Shown: positions 9,129-19,754, counted from the stretch's first letter. The stretch: DNA of 64,000 nt from Actinacidiphila sp965342175 (GCF_965342175.1 NZ_CBDRBL010000031.1:1-64000); one strand, 5' to 3'. The notes: generated by a model from the sequence alone, not told the origin. Made by a program: numbers and translations.

Positions 9129-10664
9129 ATGGGGAAGCGTGTCGCGGAGACCGAGCGCAAGTACGAGGCCGCCGGGCGGACCGGCGAGCCCGACCTCGAA
9201 GGCCTGCCCGGGGTCGCGGCGGTGCGTGTGCTGGAGCCGGCCGAACTGGACGCCGTCTACGTCGACACCCCCGACCTGCGGCTGGCCACCCGCAAGATCA
9301 CTCTGCGCCGCCGCACCGGCGGCGACGACGCCGGCTGGCACCTCAAACTGCCGAGCTCGCTGGCCGACACCCGCACCGAGGTGCAGGCCCCCCTCGGCAA
9401 ACAGGGCCGCAAAGGCGGCCCCCGGGTGCCGGAATCCCTGCTCGCCGAGGTGGCCGCCATCCTCCGCGACCGGGAGCTCGTCCCCGTCGTCCGGCTGCGA
9501 AACGCCCGCCGGCGGATCCACCTCGTCGACGCCGCGGGCTCACCCCTGCTGGAGATCGCCCACGACGACGTCCGCGCCACCCTCCTCGACCACGGCGACG
9601 GGGCGGAGAGCGCCTGGACCGAGGTCGAGACCGAGCTCCTCGACGGCGGCACCGACCTGCTGGACGCCGTCGAGAAGCGACTGCATGCGGCCGGGCTGCG
9701 GCGCTCTACATCCCCCTCGAAGCTCGCTCGCGCCCTCGGCCACCGCCTGGAAGCAGCTCCCCGGCCGCCGCAGCCACCGACCAGGGCCCGCACCGCCGCA
9801 GACGTCGCGCTCACCTATGTGCACGAGCAGGTCGCCGCGATCACCGCCTGGGATCCGGAGGTCCGCCGCGACGAGCCGGACTCCGTCCACCAGATGCGGG
9901 TCTCCACCCGCCGGCTGCGCAGCGCCCTCAAGACCTTCCGCCGCGAACTCGACCGCGCGGTGACCGACCCCATCGGCGACGAACTCAAGTGGCTCGCCGG
10001 AGTGCTGGGTCTGGAGCGCGACCGCGAGGTGCTCGCCGACCGGCTGCGCGACCGCCTGGCCGAACTGCCGCCGGAACTCGCCACGAAGACCCTCGCGGCG
10101 CGCATCGGCGGCGACGCCCCCGTCCACGAGGGGGCCCGCAAGCAGCTCCTGCGCGAACTCGGCAGCGGGCGCTACTTCCGGCTCCTGGACACCCTGGAGT
10201 CCCTGCTCGCCGACCCTCCGCTGCTCGACGCCGCCGCGGCCCCCGCGGCCGACGCCGTCGCCAAGGCCGTGCGGCGCGACCACCGGCGGCTGCGCCGACG
10301 CGTCGAACCCGCGCTGCGGATGGAACCCGGCCACGAGCGCGACCTCGCCCTCCACGAAGCCCGCAAGGCCGCCAAGCGGGCCCGCTACAGCAGCGAGGCG
10401 TCCCAGGCCGTCCCGGCGCTGCGCAAGGCCGCCAAGAAGCACACCAAGCGCATGAAGGCCGTCCAGCAGTTGCTCGGCGAGCACCAGGACAGCGTCATCT
10501 GCCGCGAAGCCCTCCTGCGCCTCGCCGACGACGCCCGCGCGGCCGGCGAGGACACCTTCCCGTACGGGGTGCTCTACCAGCTCGAACGCGAACGCGCCGA
10601 CACCGTCGAGCGGCAGCTGCCGAAAGAGTGGCCCGCGGCGGACCGCGGCAGGCTGGCCGGCTGA
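9129..10664 (+). CDS. CYTH and CHAD domain-containing protein
   Basis: A 511-residue cytoplasmic protein. The N-terminal CYTH domain begins with the signature ETERKYE (residues 8-14) and continues with the paired basic and acidic strands of the triphosphate tunnel fold (LRRRTGG, WHLKLP, LLEIAHDDV). The C-terminal half, from about residue 230, is a helical CHAD domain with many conserved His, Arg and Lys (DSVHQMRVSTRRLRSALKTF, HEARKAAKRARYSSE). CYTH proteins hydrolyse triphosphates and CHAD domains bind polyphosphate granules, so a polyphosphate-related role is inferred. TACGTT at 9116-9121 lies 7 bp upstream of the ATG and suggests a leaderless transcript. Confidence 0.88.
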   Translation: MGKRVAETERKYEAAGRTGEPDLEGLPGVAAVRVLEPAELDAVYVDTPDLRLATRKITLRRRTGGDDAGWHLKLPSSLADTRTEVQAPLGKQGRKGGPRVPESLLAEVAAILRDRELVPVVRLRNARRRIHLVDAAGSPLLEIAHDDVRATLLDHGDGAESAWTEVETELLDGGTDLLDAVEKRLHAAGLRRSTSPSKLARALGHRLEAAPRPPQPPTRARTAADVALTYVHEQVAAITAWDPEVRRDEPDSVHQMRVSTRRLRSALKTFRRELDRAVTDPIGDELKWLAGVLGLERDREVLADRLRDRLAELPPELATKTLAARIGGDAPVHEGARKQLLRELGSGRYFRLLDTLESLLADPPLLDAAAAPAADAVAKAVRRDHRRLRRRVEPALRMEPGHERDLALHEARKAAKRARYSSEASQAVPALRKAAKKHTKRMKAVQQLLGEHQDSVICREALLRLADDARAAGEDTFPYGVLYQLERERADTVERQLPKEWPAADRGRLAG

Positions 10665-10781
10665 ACCGGCCGGGGACGGCCGGGCGGAGGCACCCGGCGC
10701 CGTGGGGAGCGCGGCCGGGAAGGCCCTCGTGACGCGTTACGCTGAATGGTCACCCTTGCCCGCTCACGAAAGACACCTCTG

Positions 10782-12707
<1,926 letters not shown>

Positions 12708-12709
12708 CC

Positions 12710-12898
12710 GTGACCAGCGGCGATGCCATCCAGTGGATGGCTGAGGCGCTTGCCGGGGCACCCGAGGCGGACCGCGCCGAAGCCCTTCGAGGGCTCGGTG
12801 TGCAGGAGCGCGAGCAGGCATCCCGCCCCACGCGGCGTACGCCGCTCCCCGCCCCTCGGCAGGACTCGGGCATCGTCTCGGCGGTCGAGTGGGTGTAG
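12710..12898 (+). CDS. Possible small protein after the radical SAM gene
   Basis: A 62-residue frame starting at GTG 2 bp after the radical SAM stop and ending 5 bp before a strong hairpin. The first third is Ala/Glu-rich and looks helical (IQWMAEALAGAPEAD); the rest is Arg/Pro-rich. The tight spacing on both sides argues that it is transcribed with the upstream gene. I do not recognise a family, and no Shine-Dalgarno is separable from the upstream coding end, so this remains tentative. Confidence 0.4.
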   Translation: MTSGDAIQWMAEALAGAPEADRAEALRGLGVQEREQASRPTRRTPLPAPRQDSGIVSAVEWV

Positions 12899-12903
12899 AC
12901 GCG

Positions 12904-12939
12904 GAGAGGCGTTCGGACGGTCCCGTCCGGGCGCCTCTC
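12904..12939 (+). terminator. Terminator of the radical SAM transcript
   Basis: A 17-bp inverted repeat (GAGAGGCGTTCGGACGG with its complement, two G-U pairs) with a tight loop, placed 5 bp after the small reading frame. It separates the radical SAM gene from the recombinase remnant. Confidence 0.6.
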
Positions 12940-12988
12940 GGCGTTCGTGGGGCACTGTCCGTCTGAACCGCTGAGAGCCTGTCTCAGG

Positions 12989-13273
12989 CGCTCTCTCCCA
13001 GGTGTCGGTGCAGCGGTACAGCGTGGCGCGGGAGACGCCGAGGGCCTTGGCGACGGCGCTGACGCTCGCGCCCTTGGCCTTCCTGGCGCGGGCCACGGTG
13101 AGTACGTTCTCGTTCACCACGGACGGCCGGCCGCCGGTACGGCCCTGGGCTTTGGCTGCTTCCAGTCCCGCCCGTGTGCGGTCCTTGATCAGCGACCGCT
13201 CGAACTCTGCCGTGGCCGCGATGATCTGGATGAACAGGCGGCCGTCGGGCGACGGGGTGTCGACGGCGGAGAG
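12989..13273 (-). pseudogene. Serine recombinase (resolvase/invertase) C-terminal remnant
   Basis: Reading the minus strand from 13273 gives about 95 residues that match the end of a Tn3/Hin-type serine recombinase: VDTPSPDGRLFIQIIAA, then TAEFERSLIKDRTRAGLEAA (the long alpha-E helix), GRTGGRP, and the helix-turn-helix ASVSAVAKALGVSRATLYR. The N-terminal catalytic domain with the nucleophilic serine is missing: before VDTPSP the frame becomes unrelated sequence and contains the hairpin at 13275-13295. There is no start codon at the break and the frame reads through past the natural C-terminus. It is therefore a decayed fragment of a mobile element, unable to recombine DNA, lying between two genes that are usually neighbours. 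Confidence 0.82.
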
Positions 13274-13274
13274 T

Positions 13275-13295
13275 GCCCCCGCCGTCGGCGGGGGC
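13275..13295. terminator. Hairpin at the recombinase break-point
   Basis: Perfect 9-bp stem GCCCCCGCC / GGCGGGGGC with the three-base loop GTC. It falls exactly where recombinase homology stops. It could terminate transcription in either direction. Confidence 0.5.
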
Positions 13296-13401
13296 CTTCG
13301 CGCTCCCGGGTGGTCAGACGACGCGTCAGCCCTGTCTCGCCAACCGCTGGTTGATCCGGGAACGAAGGGGGAAGGCGCGCTTCCGGGCGTACTGTTCGGG
13401 C

Positions 13402-14427
13402 ATGGAGGAGCGGGGGAGCGCCGGCGGGTACGGCGGGCACGGGGACGGGGACGGGGACGGCTGCCTGACGGTGGCGATCAGGATTCCGGCGCGGATCGTC
13501 GCGCTGGTGGTGGTGCTTCCGCTGCGCATGGCGTGGGACGCCCTGACGACGCTGGGCCGGGTCGTGGGACGGTCCGGGAAGTGGCTGCTCCGGGTGCTCG
13601 TCGTGGTGCCGGCGCTGGCGCTGTGGCGGTATGTGCTGGTGCCGTTGGGGCGGGCTGTGGGTGTGGCCGTCGTGTGGACGGTCCGGGTGCTGGTCGTGGT
13701 GCCGGCGCTGGCGCTGTGGCGGTATGTGCTGGTGCCGTTGGGGCGGGCTGTCGGTGCGGGCCTTGTGTGGCTGGTCCGGTGCCTGGTGGTCGTTCCCGCT
13801 GTGGCGCTGTGGCGCTATGTGCTGGCGCCGGTGGGGCGGGTGGCGGGCGCGGGGGCGGTGTGGGTGGTCCGGGCGCTTCTGGTCAGGCCTCTGGCGGCGC
13901 TGTGGCGGTACGTCCTGGTGCCATTGGCGGCGGGGGCGGCGTGGCTGGTGCGGTGGGCGGTCCGGGCGTTCGCGGTGGTTCCGGCGCTGGCGCTGTGGCG
14001 GTACGTCCTGGTGCCATTGGCGGCGGGGGCGGCGTGGGTGGTGCGGTGGGCGGTCGTGGCCCCGGTGCTCTGGCTGTGGCGCCGCGTGATCGTGCCGGTG
14101 GCCCGGGAGGTTCAGGACGCCCTGCTGGTGGCCTGGCGCGTGTCGGGATACGTCTCGCGGGCCGTGGGGCGGGGCCTGAAATGGCTGGTCACCGTGGTCC
14201 TTGTGATGCCGGTGGCCTGGGCGTGGCGCACCCTGCTGCTGCCCGTGTGGCGACCGGTGCGGCGGGTGGCGGTCGAGGCGGGCCGGGCGGTGCGCGATGC
14301 CGTGGCTGCGGTGCGGGAGACCGTGCGCCGGGTGAGGGCCGATCTGCGTGCCGCGCTGCCGGGCGCGCCGCGACCCGTGGAGCGCGGTGGGCGCCGTGGG
14401 GAACCGGAAGGTCGGAACCCCCAGTAA
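13402..14427 (+). CDS. Membrane protein of 31-residue tandem repeats
   Basis: A 341-residue protein of no family I recognise. After a Gly/Asp-rich N-terminus (GGHGDGDGDG) come five consecutive units of exactly 31 residues (about residues 64-218), each hydrophobic and built round the core ALWRYVLVPL followed by a Gly/Ala-rich helix. Two to three looser units follow (WLWRRVIVPV, WAWRTLLLPVW), then a basic tail with VRRVRADLRAALPG. At DNA level the unit is 93 bp and the first two copies are nearly identical from 13591 and 13684. Each unit can form one amphipathic or membrane helix ending in Trp-Arg-Tyr. ATG at 13402 is the first start after the recombinase remnant; no obvious Shine-Dalgarno. It may be membrane-lining or structural; function is unknown. 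Confidence 0.7.
   Translation: MEERGSAGGYGGHGDGDGDGCLTVAIRIPARIVALVVVLPLRMAWDALTTLGRVVGRSGKWLLRVLVVVPALALWRYVLVPLGRAVGVAVVWTVRVLVVVPALALWRYVLVPLGRAVGAGLVWLVRCLVVVPAVALWRYVLAPVGRVAGAGAVWVVRALLVRPLAALWRYVLVPLAAGAAWLVRWAVRAFAVVPALALWRYVLVPLAAGAAWVVRWAVVAPVLWLWRRVIVPVAREVQDALLVAWRVSGYVSRAVGRGLKWLVTVVLVMPVAWAWRTLLLPVWRPVRRVAVEAGRAVRDAVAAVRETVRRVRADLRAALPGAPRPVERGGRRGEPEGRNPQ
13591..14055 (+). repeat. Five tandem 93-bp coding repeats
   Basis: Units start at about 13591, 13684, 13777, 13870 and 13963. Each encodes 31 residues with the core LWRYVLVPL; the first two are nearly identical and the fourth and fifth share LAAGAAW in place of LGRAVG. The exact 93-bp period shows expansion by unequal exchange or slippage within the reading frame. 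Confidence 0.85.
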
Positions 14428-14483
14428 TCTGGAAGCAAGCAACCCCACCCGGGGTGACCAGACGCACGAGGGACTGAACGACA

Positions 14484-15299
14484 CTGGGCAAGCGACAGCC
14501 CGAAGGCCCGCCGCCCGCACCCGCGGTGCAGCGCATCCGACTGCGCTACACCAAGCGCGGCCGCCTCCGGTTCACCAGCCACCGCGACTTCCAGCGCGCA
14601 TTCGAGCGGGCGCTGCGGCGCGCCGAGGTGCCCATGGCGTACTCGGCGGGCTTCACCCCGCACCCCAAGGTGTCGTACGCCAACGCCGCACCCACCGGCG
14701 TCGCGAGCGAGGCCGAGTACCTGGAGATCGCGCTCACCGAGGCCCGTGAGCCGGAGAAGCTGCGTTTGCTGCTCGACGAGTCGCTGCCGGCCGGACTCGA
14801 TGTGGTCGAGGCCGTCGAGGCCCGTACTTCGGGGCTCGCCGAACGGCTGGATGCGTCCGTGTGGCAGCTGCGGCTGGACGGTGTGGAAGCGGACGCGGCC
14901 GAGAGGGCCGTGGCCGCGTTCCTCGCCGCCGGGACCGTCGAGGTCCAGCGCATGACGAAGAACGGCCTGCGGACTTTCGACGCGCGCGGGGCCGTCACCC
15001 GCCTCGAATCGGTGGATCCGCAGGTCGCCGAGGCTCGGAACGGTGTTTTCGAACAGGATGCCGATAGGCCGACACCAGGAGCTTGTGCGATACTGCGGCT
15101 GGTTGTTCGGCATGTGACACCTGCCGTACGACCCGACGACGTCCTGTCCGGCCTCCGTGCGGTGGCTGACCTCGCGCCGCCGGTCCCCGCTGCGGTGACC
15201 AGGCTGGCGCAGGGGCCGCTCGACGAGGAGACCGGCACGGTGACCGATCCGCTCGCGCCTGACCGCGATGCCGCGACGGTGCCGGTGGGATCCGCCTAG
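14484..15299 (+). CDS. TIGR03936-type (DUF2344) radical-SAM-associated protein
   Basis: Partner of the TIGR03960 radical SAM family. Seen: the N-terminal RIRLRYTKRGRLRFTSHRDF and AGFTPHPKVSYANA segments typical of DUF2344. The natural N-terminus GKRQPEGPPPAPAVQ is in frame only if translation starts at CTG 14484: an in-frame TGA at 14475 closes the frame upstream, and GAGG lies about 12 bases before the CTG. The first standard start, GTG at 14526, has no ribosome site and would remove 14 residues. With the CTG start the protein is 271 aa. It sits just upstream of rne, as in other streptomycetes. The biochemical role is unknown; a link to RNA or tRNA modification is only suggested by the radical SAM partner. 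Confidence 0.85.
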   Translation: MGKRQPEGPPPAPAVQRIRLRYTKRGRLRFTSHRDFQRAFERALRRAEVPMAYSAGFTPHPKVSYANAAPTGVASEAEYLEIALTEAREPEKLRLLLDESLPAGLDVVEAVEARTSGLAERLDASVWQLRLDGVEADAAERAVAAFLAAGTVEVQRMTKNGLRTFDARGAVTRLESVDPQVAEARNGVFEQDADRPTPGACAILRLVVRHVTPAVRPDDVLSGLRAVADLAPPVPAAVTRLAQGPLDEETGTVTDPLAPDRDAATVPVGSA

Positions 15300-15517
15300 G
15301 ACCGTCGTCGTAGTGCGGCCGACGCATCTGGGGAGACCCGGGTCCGGCAGTACGCATCAGACGAGACTTTCGTCGGCCCGTCAGGACGGTGCCGACGAGC
15401 GAAACGACAGCTCCCGTGTGGCGCCCGCGCCCCCGGGCGGCGGAACCGCGAGGAGGCGGACCGCCGTGGACCGGACCAGGACGCGGCGCCCGGGAGCGTG
15501 ACGGGAGAAATGCCCGC

Positions 15518-18500
15518 ATGCTCGAGAACAACGAGGCGCCCGAGAGCGGCGCCCCCGAAGCCGCCTCCGGCGGCACCGACACCCAGGCGACTGCTGCTCC
15601 GCGCCGCCGTCGCCGCGCGGCAAGCCGCCCCGCGGGGCCGCCGGCGGTCGGCGAGGCCGCCCAGGACGTGACCTCCGGGGCCGCGGCGGCGGCGGAGACT
15701 CCGGCCATACCGGCTGAGGCCACTTCCGCCGAGCCGGCGGCGGAGGCAGCCCCGGCGCGCACCCGCCGCCGGGCGACGCGCAAGGTCTCCGCCCCCGAGC
15801 CGCAGCAGACCGGGTCCGCCGAGGAGACGGCCGAGGCCGCCCCGGCCCCGGCCCGCCGCCGCGCGACGCGGAAGGCGGCGGCTTCGGCGGCTGCCCCCGA
15901 GGCCCCTGCCGCAACGGCCCCTGCCGCCGAGGCTCGCGCCGTGGAGACTCCCGTCGGGGAGGCCCTTGCCACTGAGCCCTCCGGGGCGGAGCAGGCCGAG
16001 CCGGCGGCTCCGGCGCGTGGCCGGCGTCGTGCCACGCGCAAGGTGGCCAGCCCCGAGCCGACCGCGGTCGCCGAGGAGACGGCCGGCCCCCCGGCCGCCG
16101 TCGACACGCAGGCCGAGGAACTCCAGGCCGACCTGCCGCTGCACGCCGAGGCCGCCTCCGGGGCGGAGCAGGCCGAGCCGGCGGCTCCGGCGCGTGGCCG
16201 GCGTCGTGCCACGCGCAAGGCGGCCAGCCCCGAGTCGGCCGCGGTCAAGGACGTGGCCCTGGCCGCCGCCGACGCGCCTGCCAAGGCGCTGCAGGAGGAG
16301 CCCGCGCAGAAGCCGAAGCGCGGGAGGGCCGAGGAGCCGGAGGCCGAGAAGCCCAAGGCCGACAAGCCCAAGGCCGAGAAGCCCAAGACCACCCGTTCGC
16401 GCCGCCGTACCGCCCCGGCCGCCTCTTTCCTTGCAGCGGACGACGGCTCGCGCCGTCTGAAGCCGGGCGCGCTCGCGCCGCGTGAGGACGAAGAGGCCGA
16501 GGCCGGCACCCGTGCCGCCGCGACCGCCGTGCCGGAGCAGCGCACTTACACCGCCAAGGCGTTCCCGGACGGTTCCGGCTGGGCCGTCGAGGTCGACGAC
16601 GCCTTCGAGATCCGCGGATACGGCGACACCGTCGACGAGGCGCGTGACGCCGCTGTCGCGGCTGTCGCGGAGGCGTTCGACGTGTCCGCGGCCGCGATCG
16701 TCCTCCAGGTCCAGCAGACGCAGGCCGCCGAGCCCGGGTCGCAGCCCGAGGCCGAGTCGCAGCCGGAGTCCGAGCCCGAGCCCGAGGCCGCCCCCGCGCG
16801 GGGCCGCCGCCGGGTCGTGCGCCCGCCCGTGGCGGTGTTCCAGGCGCCGGTGTTCCAGGCGCCTGCTCCTGCCCCGGCGCAGGCCGCCGAGGCCGAGCCG
16901 GCCGCGGAGCACGCCGAGCAGGAGGAGCCCGAGGCCGAGGAGTACGCCGGCGGACGCCGTCGTCGGCGCCGCCGCCGTGGGGAGCCCGCCGAGGCCGTGG
17001 AGACGGCGCAGAGCGCCGTCGTCGAGCACGCCGACGAGGAGCGTCACGAGGCCGTCCAGGAGCTCGAGGCCGAGGCGGAAGGCGAGGAGCCCGAGGCCGA
17101 CGAGGGCGACGGCGAGGGCGGCGAGCGCATCTCCCGCCGCCGTCGTCGCGGTGGCCGCCGCCGCCGTCGTGGCGAGGCCGCCGACGGCGAGGAGAGCGCC
17201 GGCGAGGACGAGGATGCCGAGGGCGCCGCGGACGAGTCCGAGGAGGACGAGGAGCAGGACGCCGAGAGCAGCAGCACCAGCCGTCGCCGTCGCCGCCGTC
17301 GCCGCCGTGGTGGCGAGGGGCAGGCCGAGGACAGCCTGGGCGAGGACGCCCCGGAGCGCACGGTCGTCAAGATCCGCGAACCGCGCAAGCCGTCGGAGCC
17401 GGTCGACGAGGTGCAGTCCATCAAGGGCTCCACGCGTCTGGAGGCCAAGAAGCAGCGGCGCCGTGAGGGCCGTGAGCAGGGCCGCCGCCGTGTGCCGATC
17501 ATCACTGAGGCCGAGTTCCTGGCCCGGCGCGAGGCGGTCGAGCGCGTCATGGTCGTCCGCGAGAACGGCGACCGGACGCAGATCGGCGTGCTGGAGGACG
17601 GCGTCCTCGTCGAGCACTACGTCAACAAGGAGCAGGCCACCTCGTACGTCGGCAACGTCTACCTGGGCAAGGTCCAGAACGTGCTGCCGTCCATGGAGGC
17701 CGCGTTCGTCGACATCGGCAAGGGCCGCAACGCCGTCCTGTACGCCGGCGAGGTCAACTTCGAGGCGCTGGGCATGGGCAACGGCCCGCGGCGCATCGAA
17801 GCGGCCCTCAAGTCCGGCCAGTCAGTGCTGGTCCAGGTCACCAAGGACCCGATCGGCCACAAGGGCGCCCGCCTGACCAGCCAGGTCTCGCTGCCGGGTC
17901 GCTACCTGGTCTACGTGCCCGAGGGCTCGATGACCGGCATCAGCCGCAAGCTGCCCGACACCGAGCGCGCCCGGCTGAAGCAGATCCTCAAGAAGATCGT
18001 CCCCGAGGACGCGGGCGTCATCGTGCGCACCGCCGCCGAGGGCGCGAGCGAGGACGAACTGCGCCGTGACGTCGAGCGGCTGCAGGCGCAGTGGGAGGAG
18101 ATCCAGAAGAAGGCCAGGAGCGGCAACGCCCCGTCGCTGCTCTACGGTGAGCCGGACATGACCGTCCGGGTCGTCCGCGACATCTTCAACGAGGACTTCA
18201 CCAAGGTCATCGTCAGCGGCGACACCGCCTGGGAGACCATCCACGGCTATGTCTCGCACGTCGCACCGGACCTGGCCGAGCGGCTGAGCCGCTGGACCTC
18301 CGAGGTCGACGTCTTCGCCACCTACCGGATCGACGAGCAGCTGCTGAAGGCGCTGGACCGCAAGGTCTGGCTGCCGAGCGGCGGTTCGCTGGTGATCGAC
18401 CGGACCGAGGCGATGGTCGTCATCGACGTCAACACCGGCAAGTTCACCGGTCAGGGCGGCAACCTCGAGGAGACGGTCACCAGGAACAACCTGGAGGCGG

Positions 18501-19678
18501 CCGAGGAGATCGTGCGCCAGCTGCGGCTGCGCGACCTGGGCGGCATCATCGTGATCGACTTCATCGACATGGTGCTGGAGTCCAACCGCGACCTCGTGAT
18601 GCGCCGCCTGCTGGAGTGCCTGGGCCGTGACCGCACCAAGCACCAGGTGGCCGAGGTGACCTCGCTGGGCCTGGTGCAGATGACCCGCAAGCGGGTCGGC
18701 CAGGGCCTGCTGGAGTCCTTCTCCGAGACCTGCGTGCACTGCAACGGCCGCGGCGTCATCGTCCACATGGACCAGGCCGCGGCGGCCGGTGGCGGCGGCA
18801 AGCGCAAGCGCCGTCGTGGCGGCGCGGCGGAGGAGCCGGCGGCCGCGGAGAGCGCCGTCGTGCCCGAGGCCGAGGAGGTCGAGCCGGCTGAGCCGGAGGC
18901 TCTCGAGCTGGAGCCGGTCGCGGTCACCGAGGCGGAGCTGGTGCCTGCTGTCGGCGGGGACGAGGAGTGGTTCAGCAGCCCGGCGGAGGCCGAGGCGGCG
19001 GCCGGCCGGCGGTCCAGGCGGCGCGCTTCGCGACGGGTGACCGCTCCGGTGAGCTCGCCGGACGCCGTGGCCGAGATCGTCACGGTCGTCGCCGCGGTCG
19101 CCCCGGTCACCGAGCCGCAGGCCGCGGAGGCCGCGTCGGCCACCGCCGTCGAGGCGCCCGCTGCGGTGGACGCCGCCGAGGCGGAGGAGCCCGCGGCGCC
19201 GGTCCGCGGCCGCCGTCGGGCGACCCGCAAGGCCACCGCGCCGAGCGCTCCGGCCGGTGAGGCGGCCACCGTGGTCGTCCCCGCGGCGGAGCCGGTCGTC
19301 CCGGCGCCGGCGCCCGAGCCGGAGCCCGTGACGGAGGTCCAGGAGCCGGCCCCGCCGGTCCGCCGCAGGGCCACCCGCCGTGTGTCCGCCCCCGCGGGCG
19401 CGCCGTCCTCGGGCGAGGAGACCGCGGTCGTGGTCGTGCCCGGCGTCGAGGCGCAGCCGACCCCGGTGGCGGAGCCGGAGGCGACGGAGGCCGTCGAGGC
19501 GGAGCCGAAGAAGCGGGCCGCCCGCAAGACGGCCGCGAAGAAGGCGCCGGCGAAGAAGGCCGCCGCGAAGAAGACGGCCGCCAAGAAGACCGTGGCGAAG
19601 AAGACCGCGGCGAAGAAGACGACGGCGAAGAAGGCCGCCGTCAAGGCCGTCGCCGAGGCGCCCACCGAGGCCTCCTGA
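15518..19678 (+). CDS. rne: Ribonuclease E/G family protein
   Basis: Endoribonuclease of rRNA processing and mRNA decay, 1386 aa. The catalytic core lies at about residues 670-1085: S1-like RNA-binding region (YVGNVYLGKVQNVLPSMEAAFVDIG), the metal-binding aspartates in VVIDVNTG (D970) and IIVIDFIDM (D1014), and the zinc-link CVHC (C1072, C1075). Both arms are long, disordered and charged. They carry repeated basic modules of the form RRRATRK, four in the N-arm and at least two in the C-arm, plus acidic stretches alternating with Arg clusters (GGRRRRR type). The C-terminus is a Lys/Ala-rich tail of KKTAAKK repeats. In Streptomyces RNase E the catalytic domain is central and the arms bind PNPase. 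ATG 15518 follows GGGAG. Confidence 0.95.
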   Translation: MLENNEAPESGAPEAASGGTDTQATAAPRRRRRAASRPAGPPAVGEAAQDVTSGAAAAAETPAIPAEATSAEPAAEAAPARTRRRATRKVSAPEPQQTGSAEETAEAAPAPARRRATRKAAASAAAPEAPAATAPAAEARAVETPVGEALATEPSGAEQAEPAAPARGRRRATRKVASPEPTAVAEETAGPPAAVDTQAEELQADLPLHAEAASGAEQAEPAAPARGRRRATRKAASPESAAVKDVALAAADAPAKALQEEPAQKPKRGRAEEPEAEKPKADKPKAEKPKTTRSRRRTAPAASFLAADDGSRRLKPGALAPREDEEAEAGTRAAATAVPEQRTYTAKAFPDGSGWAVEVDDAFEIRGYGDTVDEARDAAVAAVAEAFDVSAAAIVLQVQQTQAAEPGSQPEAESQPESEPEPEAAPARGRRRVVRPPVAVFQAPVFQAPAPAPAQAAEAEPAAEHAEQEEPEAEEYAGGRRRRRRRRGEPAEAVETAQSAVVEHADEERHEAVQELEAEAEGEEPEADEGDGEGGERISRRRRRGGRRRRRGEAADGEESAGEDEDAEGAADESEEDEEQDAESSSTSRRRRRRRRRGGEGQAEDSLGEDAPERTVVKIREPRKPSEPVDEVQSIKGSTRLEAKKQRRREGREQGRRRVPIITEAEFLARREAVERVMVVRENGDRTQIGVLEDGVLVEHYVNKEQATSYVGNVYLGKVQNVLPSMEAAFVDIGKGRNAVLYAGEVNFEALGMGNGPRRIEAALKSGQSVLVQVTKDPIGHKGARLTSQVSLPGRYLVYVPEGSMTGISRKLPDTERARLKQILKKIVPEDAGVIVRTAAEGASEDELRRDVERLQAQWEEIQKKARSGNAPSLLYGEPDMTVRVVRDIFNEDFTKVIVSGDTAWETIHGYVSHVAPDLAERLSRWTSEVDVFATYRIDEQLLKALDRKVWLPSGGSLVIDRTEAMVVIDVNTGKFTGQGGNLEETVTRNNLEAAEEIVRQLRLRDLGGIIVIDFIDMVLESNRDLVMRRLLECLGRDRTKHQVAEVTSLGLVQMTRKRVGQGLLESFSETCVHCNGRGVIVHMDQAAAAGGGGKRKRRRGGAAEEPAAAESAVVPEAEEVEPAEPEALELEPVAVTEAELVPAVGGDEEWFSSPAEAEAAAGRRSRRRASRRVTAPVSSPDAVAEIVTVVAAVAPVTEPQAAEAASATAVEAPAAVDAAEAEEPAAPVRGRRRATRKATAPSAPAGEAATVVVPAAEPVVPAPAPEPEPVTEVQEPAPPVRRRATRRVSAPAGAPSSGEETAVVVVPGVEAQPTPVAEPEATEAVEAEPKKRAARKTAAKKAPAKKAAAKKTAAKKTVAKKTAAKKTTAKKAAVKAVAEAPTEAS
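15979..16234 (+). repeat. Direct repeat within the RNase E N-arm
   Basis: A 79-nt segment (15979-16057) recurs 177 bp downstream (16156-16234) with a single visible mismatch. It encodes EQAEPAAPARGRRRATRK followed by ASPE. The near-identity at synonymous sites shows a recent in-frame duplication. Confidence 0.85.
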
Positions 19679-19692
19679 CCTCGGGTCACCGT

Positions 19693-19727
19693 CCGCGGGC
19701 CGTTCCCTGTCCGGGAGCGGCCCGCGG
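19693..19727 (+). terminator. Terminator of rne
   Basis: A 15-bp stem (CCGCGGGCCGTTCCC with its complement, one G-U pair) and loop TGTCC, 15 bp after the rne stop. Confidence 0.65.
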
Positions 19728-19754
19728 TGCGTCAGGGGTGGCTCACGCGCCGGT

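Noticed and set aside
13189..14520. 443-residue His/Pro/Arg-rich minus-strand frame
   Set aside because: It is the antisense of the 31-residue repeat gene and copies its periodicity; no start with a ribosome site and no homology.
15389..15517. 43-residue N-terminal extension of RNase E
   Set aside because: No ribosome site and no similarity; ATG 15518 has GGGAG upstream.
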